Positions 56,501 to 64,000 of a stretch of 64,000 nucleotides of DNA are shown piece by piece (the first letter of the stretch is position 1; each line of letters opens with the position of its first letter). The translations under genes were made by a program, and so were the position numbers. This DNA is from Pegea sp. RAD2-039 (taxonomy: Eukaryota; Chordata; Thaliacea; Salpida; Salpidae), in the NCBI GenBank assembly GCA_034620365.1, contig JAQGEQ010000046.1, positions 1-64,000 on the forward strand, in the 5' to 3' direction. The notes beneath the pieces were generated by a model. It made no database searches and was not told the DNA's origin. It saw nothing but the letters and a program-made list of their open reading frames with translations.

Positions 56501-57866
56501 GATGATTAAGTTTTAATAGATGAAAGTAATTGATTAGCCTATTCAACATATTTCATTGAGAAAATAGTCGGAATAAACTAATTTTGTTAAAAAAAACGGA
56601 TTTACACTCTAAAAAGTATATAGTTGATTAATAAGCTAGTTAAAAACTATAAATTATTGGAGAAAATGTTGTAATAATGAAGCAAGTTTATGAAATTTCT
56701 TATTCTTAATTTTTTTCTGTTTGAAATATAAACTGATTGAAAATGTTTTATATTTCTATCAATTTAAAAGGCAGACATTTTCCTAACACTTTCAGAAAGT
56801 TTTCAGTTTGTCGATAATACTTATCTTTAGCTGCAATACATTTAAGTGTGAAAAAATCTTTCATTTATATTTCTGAAATTAAAATCTGACATTTTCTTTC
56901 TGAATTTTGTTAAGTACAAAGTTTAAAGGTGATATTTGTTGCTATATTAACCAGTAACAATTGACTTGTAAGTGCAAAAGACACAATTCTTATGACTATC
57001 TACTCTTAATTGTTAACTCCTTATATCATGAAAGTGATATGAGCAAATGGTACCAAATAAAGATTAGCCATTTTACTAAAGAAACACAAAACTGTTGGAA
57101 CTGAATCAAAGTAGTTCACATGCAAATGGAACCAATTAAAATCTTACCAAGTGAAGACAATGTAATAGTTTCTCCTTGATAAATAAGCTGCCTAAAAACT
57201 CTCAGCATAAAATAAATTATCAATTGAAAGCTATTTATGTTTGTGATAGGTGATGGTTTGTGTTTTGGAAATTTCAATGTTTTAAAACAACAAACCTTTT
57301 AACAAAAAACATTTTTTGAAACTATGCTGGTGTTTTGTGCTAAGATACTTGTAGTGTACGCTAGCTTGTGATTAAGATAAAGCAACTTAGAGATTTTTTG
57401 TTAATTTATCGCAATTAAATATTAAAGATTAAACTGTTTTGTAGAAACTTCTTATAAAGATTCAATTAAAACTGAAAACAAAACTGTTTAACTATCTTTT
57501 AATAATTGGTTTTGTAAATGTAAGAAACAACACATTACATGCATCAACAAAATATTTAATTACATATATTAATTGAATAACAGTTAGCAGATTTCTGCTT
57601 AGTAAAAGCATTTAATTGAAGTAATTAAAATAATTTGAAGGAAAAACGTAGCAATATTTGTCTAATACATGAAACGACGTCAAGGTTTTATTGATTAAAT
57701 AAATTTCAGCTAATTCAATCGTTAAAAGCAAAAGTGACGAAATGATTGTTATGAATGTTGTCGAAGAAAGCTGATTTCAAACCAACAATTTATTTCTATT
57801 AATTTGAATAGCTTGCCTTTAATGGAAAATATTAAGGAGACGAAACAACAAACAACAAATTTCAGA
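53566..57866. other. Intergenic DNA between IPMK and TMEM33
   Basis: About 4.3 kb of strongly AT-rich DNA. A GC-richer patch at about 54.93-55.06 kb is 1.4 kb upstream of the IPMK start and could be its promoter or first untranslated exon. AATAAA on the minus strand at 57687-57692 is a plausible TMEM33 polyadenylation signal. I see no gene; the frame at 55910-56098 looks random. Confidence 0.45.
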
Positions 57867-58906
57867 TTATGAATGTTGAGGAACAAGTCTAGGTCCAAGT
57901 CGGCAGCATAAAGAGATGAGTTTACCGACGAGCCAGGACAACATACTAGGACAGGCAGAATGCTGTATGGCTTGATGGGCGGCAACTCGTAGCTCGTAGA
58001 AGACCAGTCTGAACAACACAGCCAGTTAATGACCGAGATAAGAAGGCAGAGGGAGCTAACCTGGAGTAGGGGTTCCTTCGGGACAGATAACGATGCTGAA
58101 GAAATTTGTAAAAGAGAAGTACACCTAAAAAGTTACATCGGCCCCTGCAAATAGAACCAGTTGATACTTGACCTCACCGTGTATGGACTTACGTGAACAA
58201 CATAAAGATTACAGTTGGCATCAGAATAATCTCAGTAAGCGCGATAAAACGAAAGATATCTGTTTGTTTCCTAGCAACAGAGTTTATGATTTTTCTTAGA
58301 AAAAACCAGGAATTTGCCCCATGGCAATCTATCAGTTGACGGGTGAAACTACAAGCGTGTAGAACCGCAAACATAAAGACTGGCAACAAACCAACTACAA
58401 GATAAAGATTGTTAAAAGAAATCAAAGATTAGATTTACTAACCAGTTACAGGACTGCTAATAAGAAAAATCATTGAAAACATCAGGTAGTGTGCACTGTC
58501 TTCTAGCATACATTTAGCAAAATGCTCCCTGCTGAAACGAAACACCGGAATTCGTTGATGGATTCGCAAAGCACAAACCACTCCGTTAGCAAGCATAGCT
58601 CTTGTGAAGTAATGATCCATAGGAAAAGCGCTGATGAGAAAATAGTAAATATTTCAGATGGTAAAAGTTGGTGGGATGACTTACTTGGAGAAAAAAACAA
58701 ATTGAATACTGAGAAATATGATGTATAGCCTCATGACCCACATGGCAGAACCAATCTTCTTTGCGACGATGAAGTTCTGAATATTTATTTGATAAAAATA
58801 GAAATTAATCAATTGTAGTACCTACCATCATTGAGCCAGCTTCCCTTGCCTCATGTACAGAAGCACCATCAGAACCAGAATTGGCATAGTCGTTACTGTT
58901 TGGCAT
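57867..58906 (-). CDS. TMEM33: Transmembrane protein 33 (Kr-h2/Pom33 family)
   Basis: Multi-pass ER and nuclear-envelope protein related to yeast Pom33 and Drosophila Kr-h2, which shapes tubular ER. Six phase-consistent exons: 58826-58906, 58685-58776, 58443-58630, 58193-58394, 58061-58144, 57867-58008. They give 262 residues (human 247). Family blocks in order: AMWVMRLYIIF (first membrane helix), RAMLANGVVCALRIHQRIP, MLEDSAHYLMFSMIFL, LLPVFMFAVLHACSF, IFRFIALTEIILMPTVIFML, RYLSRRNPYS, then ELRVAAHQAI. The exon 5 acceptor (TTTGCAG at 58145-58151) was chosen because it restores the FYKFLQHRYLSRRNPYS frame. The start at 58906 gives a 27-residue N-terminus before the conserved part. The gene lies on the same strand as SAS-6, 450 bp downstream of it. 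Confidence 0.95.
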
Positions 58907-59356
58907 TTCAACTTGTGATAACTTCTTCGATTAACAAATAAAAGTAAAAACTAAATTAAAAAAGAGGATATTTAAATATCAGAGCAATAACAAGCACATT
59001 ACAAAAGATAATGAAAAGATGTCTTCTTTGTAAATAACATTTTATAGCAGCTGAATTTTGTAACTAGACATTGAAAAGTAGTCTCAAATATTGTAGACAA
59101 TCCTCTATAAGTAACTATACAATAATTTCGTTATTTTGTTAAAAGGTAAAAAAGTGAAAGTAAATCACAAAATCAAGAGAAGATATTTTCTTCTATTTAT
59201 TCATCAAAAACAGTTCGATCTGTTAGTAAGAGCACGTGACTGATAAAATTGAAGCTTATCACAGTACAACAATTAACATTCGAAACATAATTTGATACAA
59301 AAAAGTTTTTTTTTAAGCTAGCAAAATAACTTTTTGTACAAAGCATCAACAATTTT
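58907..59356. other. Short spacer between SAS-6 and TMEM33
   Basis: 450 bp holding the SAS-6 3' UTR and the TMEM33 promoter. AATAAA on the minus strand at 59196-59201 is 156 bp past the SAS-6 stop and a plausible polyadenylation signal. A CACGTG lies at about 59232. Nothing else was recognised. Confidence 0.5.
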
Positions 59357-61348
59357 TCAAATGGTTGGTTTTGGCAGTCTTCCAGCAAAATAGGCTGACA
59401 TTGCAGCATTTTGCTGAGCTATATTCATATGAGAATTATTACCAATATTTTTTCGCTGGAAATTTTTTATATTGATCGTACCAGGTTCAACTTGCTCTGG
59501 TTTTGACAACTTATTAGTACTTTCTTTGCTGTCAGATGATTTACTAAAATACTTAGGATCTATAGCAGGTCTATCTGGAGAATAATTTTCTTTATTTTTT
59601 GTAGAGTTATATCTTATTGGTGATGAAGAAGAGTCACTACGTGACGAGTGGTTGTTAAAATCAATCTTTCTAGTGGGGCTTGGTTCCTGAGTGTGACCAG
59701 ATCTCATATTAGGACTTGTTGTAATTGTGGAGATGCCGATATTATGTGAAGATTGAGCACCAGGTAGATAAGAGTCAACTGGTGTGCTATAAGGCGGAGC
59801 TCGCCCATTTATATTTACTACAGAAGGTCGGACATACCCAAAGTTGTTTTGTTGGGGGACTTCAGGGTTTCTTGGACGTGACGATATCTTAACCTCATTT
59901 ATTTGCCTATTGAGATAATTGATTAAGTTTTCATTTGTTTTTATTATATCTGCTGCTTCTTCAAGTTTTTTAATACTTTCATCAACATCACTTCTGCTTT
60001 TTGACAGTTCATCTTCTTTTCTCTGCAACAAATTATCTTTTTCTTGAATTTTTAATTGGATATCAGCAATTATTTTAGCTTGATCTTGAATTGTTCCTTC
60101 CTGTCTCACAGTAACTTCATTCTTTACTTTAATTTTATTCATATAATTTACCAGCTCCTTCTTAAGACTTTTAATAATTTGATTGGACTTTTCAATTTCT
60201 TGAGATTTTGTTTTTCCAATCTTTTCCAACCCATCTAATTTATTATTCAGATTCACACCTTGCCCTATTAAATCATCTTTTTGTTTTAACGCTGACTTTA
60301 ATGATGAAGATACTTGATTCAGATATTTTTCTTGATCAGAAATTTTTTGTTCTAAGATTCCGTTTTTCATTCTCATTTCTTGATATGCTTTTTCATTAGT
60401 ATGAAACTGCTTTCTCAATGAAAGATTTTCTTTTCTAGATTCTTGTAGATTTACTGAATTGATATCTAGTTCTCTATTCAACACATCCAAATTTGTGTCT
60501 TTCTCTCGAATTGTAGCTTCAGCATTATACTTCCAGCTTTTGAGAGAATCACAAGAAGCCTCTAGTTCTTTTATATGATCATCTGTTTCCTTTTTCAACT
60601 TATTTAGACATTTATGAATTTCTTTTTTTTCCATTTCATGTCGACGTTGCATCTCTTCTTGTGATGTTAAATATTTTTCTTTTTCACTATTCAACTCATG
60701 TTTATGTAAAGATACTAACCGACCCATCTCACCAGTAGATTCATTTCTTAACTTGTTTAGTTCAACATCCTGTTCTTGTAACTGGCTTTTAGCTGAAATT
60801 AAATCACTATTTAAACTATAAATTTCATTAGTAGTTTTTTCCTGAAGTCTATCTAACTTTTCTTGAGCTACTTTCAGACATGAAGCCAAATATGTTTTTA
60901 GGTCACCATCATTCCCATGTACAAGTTTAAGTGAAAGATGTTGTAGATTCTTAAAAGAATTTATTTGAATAACTTTCAATGTACCAACATGTTGTTCAGA
61001 TACAACAAGATCATTACAAAAAAACTCTAATACGAACATAGGATCATCTTTATTTTCTTCTTCTATACATTTCTCTAATAATCCAATCAAATTTTGAGGA
61101 AATGAACTAAAATCCACCAGTAAACCTTGCTGAGTTTTCAGCTGCTGAAAATCTTCTTCAGAAAGAGATAAATTATATAAGAAAAAAGGATTGCTATCAT
61201 CTGTAATTCGAACTAAAAGTTCTTTTCTGTGAATTGGGGAAGTTGTTGTTTGAACTTCAATAGCTATCCTAATATTACCAAGGCGTTGAACATTTTCACT
61301 ATTCTTAAAATGGACTTTTACATTTTTAAAAAACAAACTTTCTGTCAT
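59357..61348 (-). CDS. SASS6: Spindle assembly abnormal protein 6 homolog (SAS-6)
   Basis: Core of the centriolar cartwheel; its N-terminal heads assemble into the nine-fold hub at the start of centriole duplication. It is a single uninterrupted reading frame of 663 residues (human 657). The globular head spans about 1-160, with the PISA-region blocks HRKELLVRITDD, PFFLYNLSLSEEDFQ and QGLLVDFSSFPQ. NSFKNLQHLSLKL contains the Phe corresponding to the head-head dimer residue. A long coiled coil covers about 165-480. The Ser/Pro/Asn-rich tail carries a KEN box (586-588, in NKENYSPDRP), as in the human protein, a likely APC/C degron. The C-terminus SAYFAGRLPKP matches the family ending. The lack of introns is unusual beside its many-exon neighbours. 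The start at 61348 matches the family N-terminus. Confidence 0.97.
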   Translation of the reverse strand: MTESLFFKNVKVHFKNSENVQRLGNIRIAIEVQTTTSPIHRKELLVRITDDSNPFFLYNLSLSEEDFQQLKTQQGLLVDFSSFPQNLIGLLEKCIEEENKDDPMFVLEFFCNDLVVSEQHVGTLKVIQINSFKNLQHLSLKLVHGNDGDLKTYLASCLKVAQEKLDRLQEKTTNEIYSLNSDLISAKSQLQEQDVELNKLRNESTGEMGRLVSLHKHELNSEKEKYLTSQEEMQRRHEMEKKEIHKCLNKLKKETDDHIKELEASCDSLKSWKYNAEATIREKDTNLDVLNRELDINSVNLQESRKENLSLRKQFHTNEKAYQEMRMKNGILEQKISDQEKYLNQVSSSLKSALKQKDDLIGQGVNLNNKLDGLEKIGKTKSQEIEKSNQIIKSLKKELVNYMNKIKVKNEVTVRQEGTIQDQAKIIADIQLKIQEKDNLLQRKEDELSKSRSDVDESIKKLEEAADIIKTNENLINYLNRQINEVKISSRPRNPEVPQQNNFGYVRPSVVNINGRAPPYSTPVDSYLPGAQSSHNIGISTITTSPNMRSGHTQEPSPTRKIDFNNHSSRSDSSSSPIRYNSTKNKENYSPDRPAIDPKYFSKSSDSKESTNKLSKPEQVEPGTINIKNFQRKNIGNNSHMNIAQQNAAMSAYFAGRLPKPTI

Positions 61349-63751
61349 TTTTTTTAATATATGTCAATCTATGAGAAGACTCTGTATGAAGGGTATAAAT
61401 TTTAAAATGCTTACCAAAATAATATATTATCCTACTGTATGCATCATTTTAAATAAAATATTACATATAACAAAAATAATGTTCAGACACAGTTTATTAG
61501 TTTATAAAAGAACATTAAAAAATAAATAAACTTAGAATTAGTATTTGTAATGCAAAAGTCAAGTTTAATCAAAAATAAAATTAAATATTCTAAAATTTTC
61601 ACTTTTTTTTTAATAAATATAAATTTTTTGACTTTATTAAGCAACAAGTTATATTATTTTTATATTTTATACATAAAAAAATTATTTACTGTGAATAGCA
61701 GTTTTTAGTTATCAACAAAGGTGTAAAAATCAGATCTAAACAATTAAAAAAAAATGATACTAAAGTGATAACTTAACAGAGAAATAATAAAAAACAAAAC
61801 ATATTGAAAAATATACAAATATATATTTTAAAGTAAAAATTGTAATAATAGATTTATTTGTTATTATATCTATTTTTAATAAACAATTAAGAATAAACGA
61901 TCGTCAAAAATATATACTTGTTTTTCATTGAAAATTAGTTAACACAAATAAACAGATTAAAAGGCAAAAACGGATGAACCAACTGTTAACCGAATCAATA
62001 TCCGTTTTTTTATGTTTATTTATAGTCTCTTTAAAATGCAAAGAATATTTCAACAGTGTTGCCAAAGCTACTTCGGAATTAAAATGATTTAATAAAGTGG
62101 TATAACTTAACCAAATAACTTATCGATTCTTAGTTATTCTAAAATTAAATGAAAAAGGTAAAAGGATTATATATAAAGATGAAGTAGATAGAAAAAGATG
62201 AGAGCAATTTACCCATAAAAGCAAACACTGTTCGCTACTCTATGTAACAACTAAAAACTACATTTCATTTAAAAATATGTTAATTAATTTAAAATTTATT
62301 TAGTTTATTTATTACAATAAATGCAAAGGAGAGTGCCTCCCGCTAAGACACATTCTCACAAATAATACCTGTTAAATAAAATACTTACAAAAGTTTATCA
62401 AATATTAAAGGCTAACTAAATTAGCTAAAAAATGTAATAGTGTATCTATTATCTAAAGGTTTTTAAGCTATTTGAATTTACAAATTTTGAAAAAATATTT
62501 ATTAAAAAACTATAGACGCGTAATAATTGTAAAAACATCATGACTACTCCCAGTATGAAAGTTTAGCATTCCTTACCTAGTCTCTAAAAATTGCTTTTTA
62601 TGGCTTACAGATGTTTGTGTTGCTTAAGTATGCTAAAGTATTTAAAATTTTTACTAAAGATATATTAAAACCTATATTGAATGTTTAAGAGTGAGTAAAA
62701 CTGACAGCAGAACACCGCCTTGATTAGGTGATAATCACTTATGAATCTTTATTTCAGAGAATTTATTCTCTTTGCCTAAATATTTTTTGTATGATTTAGT
62801 ACTGAAGCATATAAATAACAACAGTCTTTAGACTCTTTGTTGCTAGGGCAACGATATCTAAGATTTTGATCTTTCACCATCAAGAGTAATTTATAGATAT
62901 AAATAGTATTTCTAGAGTTGTTGTTGGTCAAGAAATTGTACAAGTCAAGGTGCTGAATCTATCAACTTTTGTGAGCTATGCGATGCCCAAACCATTTTCT
63001 TTACTGTTATAAACTAAAGTTCTTATGGCTCCACCAAGCAAGCCAAAATTTCAACTAGCTTTTCATTATAAAACTTCAAAGATGAAAGGGAAAACAATTT
63101 ACTAGTGAGACAAACTTTTCTATTAGAAGAAACAACTACCTTTTTTCATAAACAATTTGGAAAGTAAATCACTTTGATATTCAAACAAAATTAACAGAAC
63201 TTTATTTACTGTTTAAAATAAAAAATTGTTATATAAATAGCAATTTGCTTAACTGGCCTTCTACTAACAATTTTGAAGAAATTTATTAAATCTCAAATAA
63301 TTTCATGTTTTATTGAGCATAGTAATAATGACTTATTTTATACAATGTCCTTAGACATAAACATAAATTAAAATCTAATTAATTTTGAGAATAAGTAGTT
63401 ATAATAATAAAAAACTTAAAACATAAGAAACGAAACACAAATGCTAGGATAGAACATAAAATAATTTTTTTTCTATCTTTATTTACATTGCTTTAATTCT
63501 TACATAATTCTTAACATGATTGTGTAAAATATAAGATGTAACTAAAAAACATTTTTATAATATAAAAATATAGAAAAACTTTTTAAATGTGTATTGCTAA
63601 AATTTATAACCAATGTAACATAACCAAACAATATTTTATAACCTTAAACTTATTAGAAAATGTTGTTTTATTTCAAAAAATGTCCTATTTAAAAGAGAAT
63701 GTATACAACAAAATAGATATGAAGAAAGTGAAACTGTAGTAGAAGTCGAAT
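61349..63751. other. Intergenic DNA upstream of SAS-6
   Basis: About 2.4 kb of AT-rich DNA with the SAS-6 promoter. An RFX X-box-like element (GTTGCTAGGGCAAC, 62839-62852) lies in a slightly GC-richer patch 1.5 kb upstream of the SAS-6 ATG. RFX factors drive ciliary and centriolar genes in animals, but the distance is long and no activity is shown. No gene was seen. Confidence 0.45.
62839..62852. promoter_or_regulatory. RFX X-box-like element
   Basis: GTTGCTAGGGCAAC has perfect GTTGC/GCAAC arms around four bases, the layout of an animal RFX X-box. It is intergenic, upstream of SAS-6. Similar palindromes occur inside exons of this window, which weakens the case for a dedicated site. Confidence 0.3.
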
Positions 63752-64000
63752 TTATTTGATGAGAATTGGAATATCTGGATTATTTTGATGGTAGAGCTTA
63801 TGCTTTATTTGATCTTTTAAAAATATTGGTAATAAAAGAGAATCAATACTAGCTTCATCCTGAGTTAGTTTATGTAATTTACATAAACAAAGCTCTTCAA
63901 GTTTATGTAAAGGACTTACTATATTCACTCTTCTAGACACATAAACAGAGCCTCTTTCTGTTTGCATTATAGATGAACTAGGAAAAAATATCATAAATCG
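63752..64000 (-). CDS. Terminal exon of an unidentified gene, possible SOCS box
   Basis: An open minus-strand frame enters from the right edge and stops at 63752; its stop codon overlaps an AATAAA (63751-63756). The last 80 residues include SPLHKLEELCLCKLHKL and then LLLPIFLKDQI. This resembles a SOCS box: an L-x2-LC-x3-L elongin-binding part followed by an LP-containing Cullin part, as found at the C-terminus of ASB, SPSB and SOCS proteins (E3 ligase substrate receptors). The resemblance is short and I cannot name the protein. No upstream domain is in the window. Confidence 0.4.
   Translation of the reverse strand, partial: RFMIFFPSSSIMQTERGSVYVSRRVNIVSPLHKLEELCLCKLHKLTQDEASIDSLLLPIFLKDQIKHKLYHQNNPDIPILIK

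Overview
This 64 kb window is AT-rich animal nuclear DNA with spliced genes (GT-AG introns, many only 51-70 bp). The gene set is strictly metazoan: a Crumbs polarity protein ending in ERLI, a BMP-type receptor Smad ending in SSVS, an UNC5-like Ig/thrombospondin receptor and a gel-forming-mucin-like protein. They sit beside conserved housekeeping genes (ATP synthase coupling factor 6, URB2, IPMK, TMEM33, SAS-6). I cannot fix the phylum. The compact introns and strong AT bias fit an invertebrate or early-branching animal. All exon models were built by hand from splice consensus, reading phase and family resemblance.

Layout, left to right. (1) 1-7150, minus: secreted mucin with D1-D2-D'-D3 assemblies and the start of a Thr/Ser repeat, cut by the left edge. 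(2) 10265-11194, plus: ATP5PF in two coding exons. (3) About 11.2-16.9 kb: no protein gene seen; holds repeat fragments and a candidate structured RNA near 13.75 kb. (4) 16860-21030, minus: SMAD1/5/8 in nine coding exons. (5) About 21.0-27.5 kb: intergenic, with a decayed Ty3/gypsy-like relic near 24.1-24.6 kb. (6) 27530-33899, plus: Crumbs in 27 exons. (7) 35729-41435, plus: URB2 in 24 exons. (8) 42837-about 45240, minus: UNC5-like receptor whose cytoplasmic tail has no room for ZU5, UPA or death domains. (9) 50463-53565, minus: IPMK. (10) 57867-58906, minus: TMEM33. (11) 59357-61348, minus: SAS-6 in one exon. (12) 63752-64000, minus: last exon of an unidentified gene with a possible SOCS box.

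The genes do not form an operon or a single pathway. The strongest unexplained signal is compositional. The palindrome TGACGTCA occurs exactly 28 times by my manual count, where base composition predicts about half a copy. All copies lie between 16.8 and 51.4 kb, in exons, introns and intergenic DNA of five unrelated genes. CACGTG and RFX X-box-like palindromes are also frequent there. In coding exons the octamer writes recurrent Asp-Val-Thr and Met-Thr-Ser tripeptides into unrelated proteins.
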